From positions 31,759,001-31,823,000 of the forward strand of contig BSWB01000003.1 of the NCBI GenBank assembly GCA_033239125.1: 64,000 nucleotides of DNA, in the 5' to 3' direction. This document shows, one piece after another, positions 21,163-32,194 of this stretch. Under the pieces are notes generated by a model. That model ran no database searches and was not told the origin of the DNA. It worked only from the letters and a program-made list of their open reading frames with translations. Source of the DNA: Fagopyrum homotropicum (taxonomy: Eukaryota > Streptophyta > Magnoliopsida > Caryophyllales > Polygonaceae). The position numbers and the translations under genes are program-made. Within the stretch, counting starts at the first letter, position 1; each line of letters starts with the position of its first letter.

Positions 21163-22050
21163 TGTTGGAATCATTTTAAAGAAATTTGCGCTGGAAGAAT
21201 TTTTGAGGCAATCAAAAAACAGGAGTGTTAGCATTGTGGCTCCAAGCACTACAATTTGTTATACTCATATGTATAAAATAATGTTCAAATGAATGAGATA
21301 TTAATACTCAAAGATGAGTGTATTAAAGGTACCTTGGAAGATTTAATTATGGAGGAACTTGTCCCACATCGACAATGTGGAGATTGGTTGTTCATCATAT
21401 ATAATGGAATAAGCATATTATGATTAACTAAGTCTATGGAGAGACGCTCTAGCGTTTGCTTGACAACACACGCGTGCACCAAGCCGAGGCGTGGCACGGT
21501 CACGGGCTCGTGCTCGTGGGTTTAGCGGAATGGGTTTGGGCTTTATGGACCTGATGTTGGGCTGATCATCTATCATTTTGCTTTTGGGCTCACCCAAATC
21601 CTTCCTCACCTAGTTTGACCAAAAGTCAATTGTAAGGCCAAGATCACCTCATTTGACTTTCAGTCAAATGCATGCCTAGTGGATGCCAAACCCAATTGGC
21701 TGATTTAACCCATGATTCAATTGATCCAAACCATAAGATTTGATCATATCTCCAAAAATTCCGTTTTACCTTTTCCTGCGAGAATGTATGGACGAGAGTG
21801 AATTTCTCTTGCTATCAACCTCCTCTAGGGTCCTATATAAGGAGGGATGACACCCGATTCAAAAATGCACCACCAACACATCAAGTCCCTCTGTTACTCT
21901 CTTTTCTCCAATACACACCACCAACACATCAAGTCCCTCTGTTGCTCTCTTTTCTCTCAACCTACTCTCTTTTCTCTTAACCCCTGTCCAAAATTTTGAA
22001 TATGAGAGTACTTCACTGAAGGTTCTCGTAGGCTTCCAGAGCTGTTTGCG
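21163..22050 (+). repeat. Possible Copia LTR remnant
   Basis: Contains TTGTCCCACATCGACAATG near 21359, a block typical of plant Copia LTRs, and a TATA-like CCTATATAAGG at 21832-21842. Boundaries are approximate and no partner LTR is seen in the window. Confidence 0.3.
21867..21956 (+). repeat. Tandem duplication, 48-bp period
   Basis: A 42-base block (CACCACCAACACATCAAG, CCCTCTGTT, CTCTCTTTTCTC) occurs at 21867-21908 and again at 21915-21956 with two differences. Confidence 0.85.
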
Positions 22051-22449
22051 CAGTTAAAAGCAAAGGGTAGTTGTATCATGTGATTTTGAATCGATCAAAA
22101 CCCTTCGTAATATTAAGGAAAGAACATCTCACCTTTGCTACAACTTTTCAATTCCAATTCGTAGGATTGATTTATTTCTAAACTTTCCCTGATATTCTCT
22201 GAAATTCATGATAATCGACTCCCTACACATTCTTTAATGTAGCTAGGCAAACGGTCTTGACAACATGAACAAAACAAGATGAGATCTTTATCCCGAAAGA
22301 GCAAGGTCCAAGGAATGTGACGTGTGGGCTGCGGAATGGGATGAAAAGTCAAAGGTTGGATAAATAAGTCAAACCTCTTAAAACCACACAAAGAATCTTG
22401 ATCTTCATTGATCGAGAGGAAAGTCAAGAAACCATTTCTTATGCAACCT

Positions 22450-22761
22450 AACACAATTATGTAACAAAGCCAAGAGAACAAGGAGAAGGCTAAACGAACA
22501 CTTGGAGAATATACAACATAACACAATTATATAACAAAGCCAAGAGAACACTATTAGAAGGCCAAAAGAAAACTTTGAGAAGGGTTGTGAATGTTTAATA
22601 GCACCTAGTTATCAAACTCCTCAACTACATATGAGTACAACACTAGTAACAATAACTTTGAAAAATCAATTTTGATTAATCCAAGATACTGAAAAAAATG
22701 TGAACTACGTATGAGTAACAATAACTTTCAAACATCAATTTTGATTAATCCAAGCTACTGG
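22450..22761. repeat. Two imperfect tandem duplications
   Basis: ACACAATTAT-taacaaagcc-aagagaaca recurs at about 22450 and 22520 (70-bp period). A block with AACAATAACTTT and ATCAATTTTGATTAATCC recurs at about 22646 and 22715 (69-bp period). The remaining 22050-23035 stretch shows no gene; a 106-residue frame at 22206-22526 has no recognisable domain. Confidence 0.65.
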
Positions 22762-23047
22762 AAAAAAAATCTGATCTCCATGCCTTAATATAATCCAAAT
22801 TGGAGCTGGAATTTTTTTTTAAAAAAACTTAAGTTATTGGGTTCAAAACACATATATGGTTAAAAAAAATCATCAACTTAAATAATGTAAGTGAAGATGA
22901 AATTAAAATAATTTCAGGAGTGGAACTTATCCAAAGATCATGTGTGATCCTCTCATGTGTCGAGTTTGAAAGAAATCTAGAAATGGTCCTGATATAAAAA
23001 GATTTCATCTTAAAACTCCTTTTCTTTGGAATTTGCAAGGGCTTGTT

Positions 23048-24005
23048 TTTTTGAAGTGTTAATTGTATTAAGAATAGAATATATAGGGTGGGAAGGAGTT
23101 CAAGTTCAGGTTACATAAGGAGAGAACATTTAAACAATGAGCAATGATCATAAGGAATACTCAGGATGAAGTGCCAACAGGCTCAGGCAGTCGGATATTC
23201 AGCATCCCAGCAATGTGGAGAGTGTGGGGAGAGCGATCCTTCCAGTTGGCTTCAAAATGGAGCTTAAAGGAGTTGATGATGGCGCCTGCACAGTTGAAAG
23301 GTCTTGTAAACTCATTGTTGTATAGCAGATTGTTGCGAGCAATCCAAACATGGTATGTGAAAGTGATGATGGATGCTATCCGTATACTATCAATCAACTT
23401 GGCCTTATGGGGGGTGCAGGAACTCAGCCAGTTCCAGATATTGCCCAGGTAGGGAGCAGGGAAGGGAGTTCTGGTCCATCTCGATACAATATCCAAGACA
23501 AGAGATCCGTAACTACAATGTGACCACAGGTGATCATCATTCTCAGTTGCACTCTTACAAAATTTGCAGGTGTCATTGTCAGTCTTGTTCCAAGCTTTGA
23601 TCTTAGCCAGCGTGGGGAGTCTTTTGTGGGCAGCAAGCCATGCAATGTAGCTACACTTAGGAATGTTAAATCTAAGCCAAATGGCTTTGAAAGGATTAGG
23701 GCGTCCTAAGGGAGGAATGGGCTTGAAGATATCGTAGACCTGCTTATGGGAGAAGGAACCATTGGAGGTGGCAAGCGAATTCCCGCGTCCACCCGAGTGG
23801 AAAGCCGGCAAGTCATCACGGATTTTAAGCAAGTTCTTCCAGAAGGCACTTTGGTGAGGTTTGGGACTACAAGTCCAGATGCTGTTATTCCCCTTTAGGA
23901 TATGTTTGGCAAGCCATTGGGTCCAGATGTTATCATCACCATTGTGAATGTCAAAAATTAGTCGAGTGAGAGCGACCTTGTTCCGAGTATGCAAGTCGGG
24001 GAAAT
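23048..24005 (-). mobile_element. 5'-truncated LINE (L1-type) 3' fragment
   Basis: On the minus strand a coding fragment is followed by a short A-tract (plus-strand T run at 23046-23052). The same 12 bases CAAGGGCTTGTT lie at 23036-23047 and 24006-24017 and could be the target-site duplication. 5' truncation is usual for LINE insertions. Confidence 0.65.
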
Positions 24006-24036
24006 CAAGGGCTTGTTGTATAGAATTTCGAATCAA
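23161..24036 (-). pseudogene. LINE ORF2 C-terminal fragment with RT zinc-binding domain
   Basis: An open frame of 291 codons on the minus strand. It shows the plant zf-RVT pattern: SAFWKNLLKIRDDLPAFH, IWLRFNIPKCSYIAWLA, RLPTLAKIKAW and the metal-binding CKFCKSATENDDHLWSHC (residues about 155-175), ending in a Trp-rich tail (YHVWIARNNLLYN). This domain sits at the C-terminus of plant LINE ORF2, after the reverse transcriptase, which is missing here. The first few codons (24006-24036) fall in the candidate target duplication and flank, so the apparent Met start is probably accidental. The frame is open, but without endonuclease and RT it cannot act alone. Confidence 0.8.
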
Positions 24037-24059
24037 AGTTTGGGTTCAAGTACTAGTGT

Positions 24060-24583
24060 ACTTATTATTCTCGAGTGCATCCATACATTTTAATCTTTAT
24101 GAAAATTAGAAAATAAGATTAAAACACTTTATTTCCATTTATTCCAATTTTGATATCTCTGTGCATTTTTTTTTCCCTTGTCCTAAATCTCTAAATCTCT
24201 GGATCTTCAAATTCACTTTTTCAGCTGAAATCTTGACGTTTAAATAACATCAACGTAACATTAAAAGGTAAAAGACTGCTTTGATAATTAACAAGGGAGG
24301 GTTTCATCATTACATATTACTTGGGCGTTGCAAAACATACATTACTCATTAATGTATGACACAGGCATGCAACTCTTTATTATAAAAAAAAAAAAAAAAA
24401 GAAAGAGAAAAATAGCAGAAGTAGAACAGATAAACGCGTAGGGCCATGCAGGAGGTAGCATCCCGTATACTGTTAACAAGGCTTTGTGCACTCGCAGACC
24501 GGCAATGGACTCCAGTACCTATTAACATAGACAAGATTATATTAGAATTGAATGAATCACAAAATAATACAACACTTTTTCGT
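24060..24583. other. Spacer without recognised gene
   Basis: AT-rich sequence with an A17-type tract near 24384-24400, including the 3' flank of the defensin-like gene. No coding or repeat signature seen. Confidence 0.4.
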
Positions 24584-24917
24584 TTATGTTATCTTGCGTG
24601 CGCACCTAAAGGCACATCGACCTCCTGGCCAATTTTCGGCTCTGCATGAATATTCGCAGATGTTTTGAAACACACAAGGACCTCTAAAATCCCTGCTCGG
24701 CTTGGCGCACGTTTCTCCTACAACTTCCACAATGTTTGTCACATCGTAGCTCATATGAGAGTGTCTGCTTTCTGCCCATAACATATCGATGCAAATTAAT
24801 TATAGCTACTTACCAAATGGAATGACTAATTAATTGTTGAACTGTGTTACCTGAAGCGACAACGATAACCAGAAGAAGTAGAACTCGCAGCATAATACTC
24901 TTCTTCCCCATATTCAT
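24584..24917 (-). CDS. Defensin-like secreted peptide, two exons, two Cys short
   Basis: Exon 1 is 24851-24917, exon 2 is 24584-24771, with a 79-bp phase-1 intron (GT at 24849-24850, AG at 24772-24773) inside the signal peptide, as in plant defensin genes. The predicted product has about 85 residues: MNMGKKSIM, a hydrophobic LRVLLLLVIVVAS core, a short linker, then a gamma-core-like domain with TCAKPSRDFRGPC, NICEYSC and GGRCAFRC. Family members have eight Cys; this one has six and stops after CARKIT, losing the last two, which normally pair with C4 and C1. It may be a variant fold or a decayed gene. The start at 24917 is chosen because the TATA box lies between it and an earlier in-frame ATG at 24995. 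Plant defensins are antimicrobial or signalling peptides of the cell wall space; the role here is unknown. Confidence 0.75.
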
Positions 24918-24955
24918 TCTTTGAATATTGCTCTCATCCAATTTGAGTGCCAATT

Positions 24956-24968
24956 CATATAATATATA
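24956..24968 (-). promoter_or_regulatory. TATA box of the defensin-like gene
   Basis: The minus strand reads TATATATTATATG about 40 bp before the chosen ATG. This leaves a short 5' leader and argues against use of the upstream ATG at 24995. Confidence 0.6.
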
Positions 24969-25258
24969 GGTGAAACTTGGAGTACGTACAGTCATGCTAC
25001 ACCTGTCAACATTTCATTTTATGTGGCATTGCCAAATCTTACACGTCCATCTTTCTTCTGGGTTTTCTTAACAAGTGACACGTTTAACTGTTTCATCAAC
25101 TGCTTCTCTCTCTCTCTGTATATTGGATCGTATTCACGTGACCCACTTAACACTTTTGTTTCTTTTAATCGGATGTTTTTTACACTTTCATTGGAGATAG
25201 CTAGGTTCTATGATAATTAGAATTATATCATTTTCTATTTTAGATTAAAAAAACAAAG

Positions 25259-25438
25259 GCAATTTTGGTAACTAGGCCTTTTTGAAAAACTATAGTAATA
25301 ACTAGGCTTTTTAATGTTTCAATTAAGTAAATATACCCCAACCTTTTGTATTTATTCTCAAACTCTACACACTCTTCTTTCAAGGGGTACATTTACTAAA
25401 CACAAAAGTAGAAAAAGCCTAGTAAACCAAATTGTTTC
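25259..25438. repeat. MITE-like repeat, copy 1
   Basis: About 180 bp; begins GGCAATTTTGGTAACTAGGC and ends with the imperfect inverted copy GCCTAGTAAACCAAATTG. It matches copy 2 at 35101-35279 over its whole length with roughly 90 percent identity by eye. Confidence 0.75.
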
Positions 25439-25552
25439 AAAAAAAACAATATGTTTTAGTTAAAAGTTGTTACGTTCTTGTATTTAATTAAATACTTCAA
25501 GTTTATCAATAAACGCATGTTTTCGGTCCTATATATAGGGTATTAGACTAAG

Positions 25553-28075
25553 TGTAACACCCCGAATTCTCAGAACTCGGGACATTACTGGTTAGAACCT
25601 CACAGTAGGTTCCGACCTCAGTTTGACAACAATATTACTAGGATCTTGCAACAAGACACAAATAAGGAAAACCGAAATTCATAAAATAGAAATTTTAAGG
25701 TAATGAATGCAACACGGTCTAGCAGCCTAAAGTACTTAAACAAAGGAAACGAACAACTGTCTTAACCAAAAGAAAGAAAAGACAAACACAACCCCAACCC
25801 CCACTCTAAGGAGTACGGAGACCCGGCTGACTACTACTTCCGGATCACTCAGCTGCCGGTCTAACCTGCGGTAAATCTAAAAACACAACAAGAGGAACCG
25901 TTAGCTAGTTATCTAAATATTAGAAGAATAATAGTAGCACACACTCACACATAAAAAATATAAACACCCATCATGCTTTCAAACAAGTCCATTTTATTAT
26001 CTTGAGTTAAGTTACTCTTTCACGCTAGTGATACTTATTTTGTGACACGAGGGATTCCCAAACCTCGCCTCCGCCCCCGTGTAACCATCAGGAATGGATC
26101 CGATGCATCTCACCTTGTACCTGCCTGGTCTGGGTATAGAGAACCTCCCAGTCTCCTGTCAGAGCTGGGCAGTGATGTCACGGCCCGTTATACATACACT
26201 TGGGCCTTAAACATAATAATAACGGTGGTCCTAGCAAGTTATTGTTATTAAACACACGCACATAGCACACACAACCACTATCACTCAACTAATATCCAAA
26301 AACCGGCTAAGTAAGTCGCAAGGACTTACTTGAGTCAAAATTACACTCTAACAAGTCTCAAAACGATCCGTACTCGTGGTAACTCAAACGCTTGTCAAAT
26401 AAGGCATGTGGATCAAAATCTCATCCAGATGTCCAACCTCATGCGAAGGAATTACGGAAAAACTCTCTTACGGTTAAAGACCAAGTTACTCTTAAAGTTG
26501 AAAATTCTCCGAGTCCTCTTAACTTCTAATATTTCTTTTCGAACGTTTTTTCTAATATTTGGTTACTCTAGAACAGTTTACTAAAGGTTATAATATTAAT
26601 CTCAACCACTCGTCACATAGAATCTCATTACTTCTTTCTCGGGTATTACTCCGCTCTTAGACATATATGTATCCGTGTATAAAAACGTTACTTCTCTAAG
26701 TAACTACTCATGTAAATACCCTTTACTTATTCCCATAATTATATACACTTATTTATCCTCTACTATCTATAGTTACGGAAATAAACAAACATGATAGGTA
26801 TAGATATATATATACTCAGCATACCTACTCTAACCTAACCATACTTAACCATGCTTAATCATGACTATCTTCTACTGCTCAACCATGTACTCATATAAAC
26901 CTTCAGTACTCACCTACGTACATACCTATATATACTCCGTACACTTTAAACCTCCAACAGTCCTATAAACCGTACAGCAGTGCAAGGAAACTGGACTCAC
27001 CAATAGTACTGCAGTAGTCCGTTCTTTCTTTCGATTGTTGGGGTGCATCAGGGGATAGCGGGGCGTCTCGGACCGACTCGTAGGCTGACTCGAGTGTACT
27101 CACCACCGTGTACTGCAGGGCTCGGCTATTCACTGCAGCGGTCAGAAGGGTGAGATGTTGTCTGTCGTTACATAGAACAGAAGAGACGGAAGAGGATCTA
27201 GGCGGACGAACTCACCTTGCCACCGGGGTGCTACGCTGGTCCAGGAGGTGCGGCGACGGCACAGGGAAGGGAAGTAGCAGAGGGTGACGGGGCTCACTGG
27301 CGGGACTCGCAACGGCTGCGTGACGCTAAGGTCAGGTCCTGCTGCTTCGAAACAGAAAGAGGGATGGGGAGAGATAGACAAAACCGGTGGCTAACCTGGG
27401 GCGCCTTGGTGGTCGCAGCGGCGGGCGGTTCAGTGGCGGCTCGATGGCTGCTAGGGCTTGCAGTCGAGGCTGTGGCGTGCGCCTGGTTGTACAGCTAGGA
27501 TTAAACTGCCGCAGTTCCGAAAATAGAGAGGGAGAGGAGAGATTGGGCCGAGAAGATAGCTTACGTAGGCCGATGTCGCCGGCGAGCAGGGAAGGCGGAC
27601 GAGGTGCGGTGTCTCCAGTTGAAGGCGGGAGAGACTGCTGGTCGACGCTCTGCAGAAGGTAAGGGAAGAGATGGGTAGCGGCACGTAGCAGTGGGTAGGA
27701 TAGGATTAGATTAAGTTAACTTAATTAATTTAGGGTTAGGATTAGTTTAGGAGATGGCTGATGGGCTGATGGGCTGATGGGCTCGTAAAATGGGCCTAAT
27801 CTTCCTTTAAGAAATAAGCTGAAACGAAACCCGTTACTCGTACGGATCGGTAGGTAATTTGCGGAAATAAATACGGAATTAAATTCCGTATAACATAATT
27901 TCTTATCTTATTTTAGAGGTACGTAATTTATTTCCGGTTACATAGTTTCATCATTTTATGTGAATCAAGGTCACATAAAATGATAGAATTTAACTCGTTC
28001 ATTTTATTTCCGATTGACGTATCAGAATTTGGTTATATTCAGATTTAACGGACATCAAAATTTTTAGTTATTACA
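25553..28075 (-). mobile_element. Solo Tekay-like LTR (2523 bp)
   Basis: The plus strand begins TGTAACACCCCGAATTCT and ends TAGTTATTACA, flanked by the perfect 5-bp duplication CTAAG (25548-25552, 28076-28080). The left-end block resembles the ends of the Tekay LTRs at 35552 and 44983, which fixes the minus orientation. There is no internal coding region. The short frames inside it (for example around 27142-27684) are LTR sequence, not genes. GCTGATGG is repeated three times near 27755-27780. Confidence 0.9.
27951..27983. repeat. Stem-loop near the solo LTR start
   Basis: Perfect 13-bp arms TCATTTTATGTGA and TCACATAAAATGA with a 7-base spacer. The same stem with a different loop is at 13089-13124. 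Confidence 0.8.
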
Positions 28076-28179
28076 CTAAGTTCCTGAAAGCCCTTATGCA
28101 AACATAAAGTCGCCGTCCGTTGTCACCCCCGGCGAGTCCATATTACTTGCACCCTTTTGATCACTACGTCAAATTCCAA

Positions 28180-28560
28180 TAGATCGTCGGGTGTTTTGCA
28201 TCAAATACGACTCCAACGGTTCAAGTTAAATAATCCAAAGCTCGATTTATAACTCTTGAAAATCGCCAACAAGAAGGTATTGAATATGCCGAAACCTTCG
28301 CTCTAGTTGCTAAGCTTGTTACTGTCAAGTTTTTTTGTGGTTGTCACTATTTAAAATTGAGAACCTTATCAAATAGATGTACATACCACCTTCCTTCTTT
28401 GAATCGTTGGTGATGAGGTCTATATGACCTCCCTTTAGGTTTTCAATCCTCTAACAAAGTGTGGCATCTCCACAAGTGTATGTATAGCCTTAACCAAACA
28501 CTGGAGAATTTGTTTCATAAGTTGACCTTTACACTTCTTCGGTATGATTTTCGGGAATCA
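28180..28560 (+). pseudogene. Copia reverse-transcriptase fragment, heavily decayed
   Basis: Across several frames one reads QQEGIEYAETFALVAKLVTV, then DEVYMTSL, GFQSSNKVWHLHKCMYSLNQ and RYDFRESSNK. These correspond to the Copia blocks usually written ETFAPVAK, EVYMxxPxGF and YGLKQ. No frame is open for any length. Confidence 0.65.
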
Positions 28561-28654
28561 TCTAACAAAGTATGCCATTTCCACAAGTCTTTGTTGTCAA
28601 ATTATTGATCCATTATTAAAGGGTTTGATAAAAATTAATGTTATAAGTTGTTTG

Positions 28655-29654
28655 ATGGAAGAAAACAACAATCCGATAAAGAAATTTGATTGCTCAACAG
28701 ACTTTGTCACGTGGCAAGTCAAAATGAAAGTTGTGTCGATCAAAGAGAAGTGTTGAAAAGCTATGAAAGGAAAGTTCTCATAAACATTCAAGGAGGATGA
28801 AAAAAAGAGCTAGATGAACAATCACATTCGAAAATAATGATTCGGCTTTTTGACGAAGTAGCTCGTCAAGTTGTGAGTATAAATAACTCTAAATTGTTCT
28901 AGAAAGCTTTAGAAAAGTTATATCATTCAAAATTCATGTCTAATCATATTTCTTTGCTATTTTGTTTGTTTGCCTTTAAAATGAATGTTTCCTTGTCATT
29001 ACATGCGAATCTTGATAAATTTCTAAAAATGACTCAAGACCTTAAAATATGTGGTGATAAGATTGTTGATTCTCATCAAGTTATGATTCCTTTGAATTAT
29101 TTACCTGCTAAATCTGATGTGTTTAAAGATGTCATTCAATTTAGTAGAGAAGAATTGTCTAAGACAAAATTCATGGAATCTGTTATTAAGAAGAATGAAA
29201 TCCTTAAAGTGTTTAAGTGTGTTAAATATGATAATTATGTTGACAATAAAATTGATTCTATTATGCATGTTGAGGGAGACTTTAAAGTTGAGAATAATGA
29301 TAAAAAAAAAAAAAAGGCAGTTTGATAAGATAATAAGATGTGTTTTTATTGTGATAAGATTGACCATTCATAAAAGATTGTAAAAAAAAGAAAGTTGATG
29401 ATATGCATAAAAATGATCTTGAAGTTTCTACTATTTTAAATTACCGTGCTGAGTTGCTTATACTTGATTCCACATGTGATTCTAATACATGGATTATGGA
29501 TTCTGTATGTTCTTTGCATGCCACACCTCTTAAATTCTTTGAATCTTTACATGAGTTTGATGGTAGTAGTGTCTTGTTAGGTGATCGTACATGTTTGGAT
29601 GTTAGAGGTATTGAAAATATAGCTTTGAAAATGCATGATGAGAGGGTAAAGGTT
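28655..29654 (+). pseudogene. Copia gag and protease, decayed, interrupted
   Basis: Begins at MEENNNPIKKFDCSTDFVTW (ATG 28655), continues with a gag body (LHANLDKFLKMTQDLKICGD, VMIPLNYLPAK), an A-rich tract with a frameshift at about 29303, a knuckle-like CFYCDKIDH, and a protease block WIMDSVCSLHATP, where VCS replaces the usual GCS. The frame stops at 29654 where another Copia is inserted and resumes at 32195 with VRWVSHLKRNLI. Stops and frameshifts make it non-functional. Confidence 0.75.
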
Positions 29655-29776
29655 TGTGAGAATGCGATGAATTCCCCTTAGGGTTTCCGTCATCAGACGG
29701 CTCATATTAATAATAAACTGACTTTACATAATTACAAAAGGAAATCCTCTATTTACAGTAATTACATATTCTATCA
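29655..29776 (-). repeat. 3' LTR of the nested Copia
   Basis: Plus strand TGTGAGAATGCGATG to TATTCTATCA. Directly to its right on the plus strand is the complement of a purine tract (TACCCCTAC), the polypurine tract of the minus-strand element. Confidence 0.85.
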
Positions 29777-29834
29777 TACCCCTACAGTCAAAACTGGAGG
29801 AGGCATTATAGTAAGACTGGATCTAAAATCTAGA

Positions 29835-30953
29835 AACAATTGTCAAGGCAACCCTTTTGTAAAAATATCTACATACTGAAAAGCCGAAGGTACGTGAAGA
29901 ACTCGAACGTGACCGCGAGCAACCTTATCGTGAACGAAGTGGATGTCAATCTCAATATACTTCATTCGTTGATGCTGAATTGGGTTATTGGCAAGATAAG
30001 TAGCAGAAATGTTGTCAGTGTAGACAATGGAGGCCTCGGTGAGTGGGCAATGTAGCTCAAGTAAGAGGTTGTGGAGCCAGGAGCACTCAAAAACGACATT
30101 GGCAACTCCTCTATATTCTACCTCTGCACTGGAACGTGATACTACTGATTGCCTTTTGGCAGACCATGATATTAAAGTGTCGTTAAAGAAAACACATTAA
30201 CCTGAAGTGGAATGTCGTGTATCAGGACATACGGCCCAATCAGCATATGTATATGCAATAAGATCAGATTTCGGAGATGGAGATATCGTGATACCCATCG
30301 ATGAAGTGCTAGCAATGTAGCGGATGATGCGCTTGAGAGTAGCAAAATGAGACTCCCGCGGATCATGCATAAATAAACATATCTGCTGGATAGCAAAACT
30401 GATGTCAGGTCTAGTAAATGTAAGATACTGAAGTGCCCCTGCCAGGCTACGATAGAGGGTCGGATCATTGACAAGGGGTCCGGACGAGGCGTTGAGTTTG
30501 ACAGTGGGTTCAGCTGGTGTGGCTGCAGGCTTACAGGCAGTCATCTTGGCTTGTGCAACAATCTCCCGAGCATACTTGTCTTGAGACAAAAATAGACTTG
30601 TAGGGAGGCGCTAAACTAAAATGCCCAAGAAATATGACAAAGGACCGAGATCAGTCACATCAAATTCCTTACTGAGGTAACCAGTGAGAATATTGCGAAG
30701 GGCATCAAACGAGGCAGTTAATATAATATCATCAACATAGAGTAACAGGAGTTCCATTCCGATAGATAAACAGAGAAGAATCACTCTTACTGCTGATAAA
30801 ACCAATGTTGAGTAGATAACTTGCAAAGCGTTGATACCAAGCCTTGGGTGCCTGTTTGAGGCCATAAAAATATTTCTTCAATAGGCAAGCATGGGAAGGG
30901 CGAGTAGAATCAACGAATCCATGCAGTTGAAACATGTGGACTGTCTCTTGAAG
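29835..30953 (-). pseudogene. Copia RT C-terminal half and RNase H, broken
   Basis: Read on the minus strand: an RT block with TVHMFQLHGFVDSTRP, YGLKQAPKAWYQRFASYLL and the catalytic LLYVDDIILTA (near 30740), then LGPLSYFLGI, the connection LFLSQDKYAREIVAQAKM, SLAGALQYLTFTRPDI and RNase H sequence ending with HYVDI-like words. At least two frameshifts or stops separate the open segments. The N-terminal RT and all of integrase are absent: at about 30953-30960 the sequence switches to an inverted gag fragment. Confidence 0.75.
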
Positions 30954-30959
30954 ATATCC

Positions 30960-31095
30960 ATGGAATCAAGTTGATGCAACGGTTCTCCAATGGATTTACA
31001 TCACAATCTCTAAAGATATTCTTCTTCAAATCCTCGATCCTGATGGCACCGCTCTCAAGGCCTGGGGTCGCATTCAAGATATCTTTCAGGATAAC
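30960..31095 (+). repeat. Inverted copy of a gag segment
   Basis: 136 bp on the plus strand encoding TVLQWIYITISKDILLQILD and AWGRIQDIFQDN. It is the inverted copy (about 92 percent identical by eye) of 31624-31759, which is part of the minus-strand gag. The arms are about 530 bp apart. Confidence 0.88.
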
Positions 31096-31099
31096 AGAA

Positions 31100-31995
31100 A
31101 TGGACTGGCCCAACAGAAATGGGCAGCCATCCCAGCTGGGGTGAAACGCAAACCTAGTTTGCGGCTGCAACTGTTGCGTGCCAGCGCCGGACTAGCCACG
31201 TCCTTTCCGGCCGCGCCCACGGTTGCACGACGAACCCTCCGGCTGGGTGGCGGCGGTCTGGCTGGTGGAGTCTGACCGGTGCTGAGATGGCACACTTCCG
31301 GTGGAGGTTTGTAACGCAGTGGAGTCTTTTCCGGCATTATTTTGGTAGGCCATTCGAGTTTCTTCCAATATGAGTTGCAAATGTGCTTTTTGAAAAGTCG
31401 GCAACGGATCTGATTGCTGAATGTAACTAGCAGTAGCATTATATTCAGCAGGCAAACCAGAAAGAAGCTAAAGAACTAACCGGTTGCCGGTGATAGGAGA
31501 CTCGACACCTTTGAGTTGATCCGATAACGCCTTCATGTGTTGACATTAGGCAGATAAGGAAGAGAAAGTCGCTAATTTGCAGTTGGAAAACTCATATTCC
31601 AGATAAACTGCACGTGTGTGCTTATTGTCCTGAAAGATATCTTGAATGCGACCCCATGCCTTGAGAGCGGTGTCATCAGGATCGAGGATTTGAAGAAGAG
31701 TATCTTTAGAGACTGTGTTGTAAATCCATTGGAGAACCGTTGATTCAGCTTGATTCCATAGAGCATCATCAATATCATCCGGGCGAGGAACTTTGGCGTC
31801 CACGTGATCCAAAACATTGTGTGTTTTGGCGGTGACGCGAAAAAGAGTGACCCATGAAGCATAATGTGTGTCGTGGTCAAGAACAAGAGCAATATTGTTC
31901 TTGATATTGGATATACCAAGAGCGGAATGAAACGTTTGTTTCTTTTCCATAGACATAGCAAGTTGGGGAAGAGAGAAAGGCGGCACCGGCATCAA
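31100..31995 (-). pseudogene. Copia gag, decayed
   Basis: Starts on the minus strand near 31995 (MSMEKKQTFHSALGISNIK about 40 bases in). The gag body has HYASWVTLFRVTAKTHNVLD, STVLQWIYNTVSKDTLLQIL and WGRIQDIFQDNKHTRAVYLE, typical of plant Copia gag. A stop near 31546 and a frameshift separate it from the C-terminal Arg/Gly/Pro-rich region (31086-31455). No zinc knuckle is seen. Confidence 0.7.
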
Positions 31996-32072
31996 CTAGG
32001 GTAGGAGCCGGCGGGAAAGGGAAGAGAGGAAGCGGAAGCGTAAAAATTATGGATCGGAAGAGTCTGTTACCA

Positions 32073-32194
32073 TGTGAGAATGAGATGAATTCTCCTTAGG
32101 GTTTCCGTCATCAAATGGCTCATATAAATAATAAACTGACTTTACGTAATTACAAAAGGCAACCCTCTATTTACAGTAATTACATATTCTATCA
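32073..32194 (-). repeat. 5' LTR of the nested Copia
   Basis: Plus strand TGTGAGAATGAGATG to TATTCTATCA. Immediately left, the minus strand reads TGGTAACAGA, a near match to the initiator tRNA-Met primer site TGGTATCAGA. Confidence 0.85.

Larger units (their letters stand above)
29655..32194 (-). mobile_element. Nested short-LTR Copia element, rearranged
   Basis: The two 122-bp LTRs (29655-29776, 32073-32194) are in direct orientation. Inside on the minus strand are gag, then a junction, then RT and RNase H; protease and integrase are missing. The host Copia frame reads on both sides of the insertion. The flanking 5-mers are AGGTT and CGTTC, so the target duplication is decayed. A related copy is at 62350-64000. 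Confidence 0.85.

Noticed and set aside
22206..22526. 106-codon minus-strand frame with hydrophobic N-terminus
   Set aside because: No known domain, no clear promoter, and it overlaps degenerate tandem repeats.
24918..24995. Earlier in-frame ATG for the defensin-like gene
   Set aside because: The TATA box lies between it and the chosen start, and the extra residues would put the signal peptide core far from the N-terminus.
27142..27684. Several GC-rich frames of 77-93 codons on both strands
   Set aside because: Inside a solo LTR bounded by a perfect target duplication; length is due to high GC.
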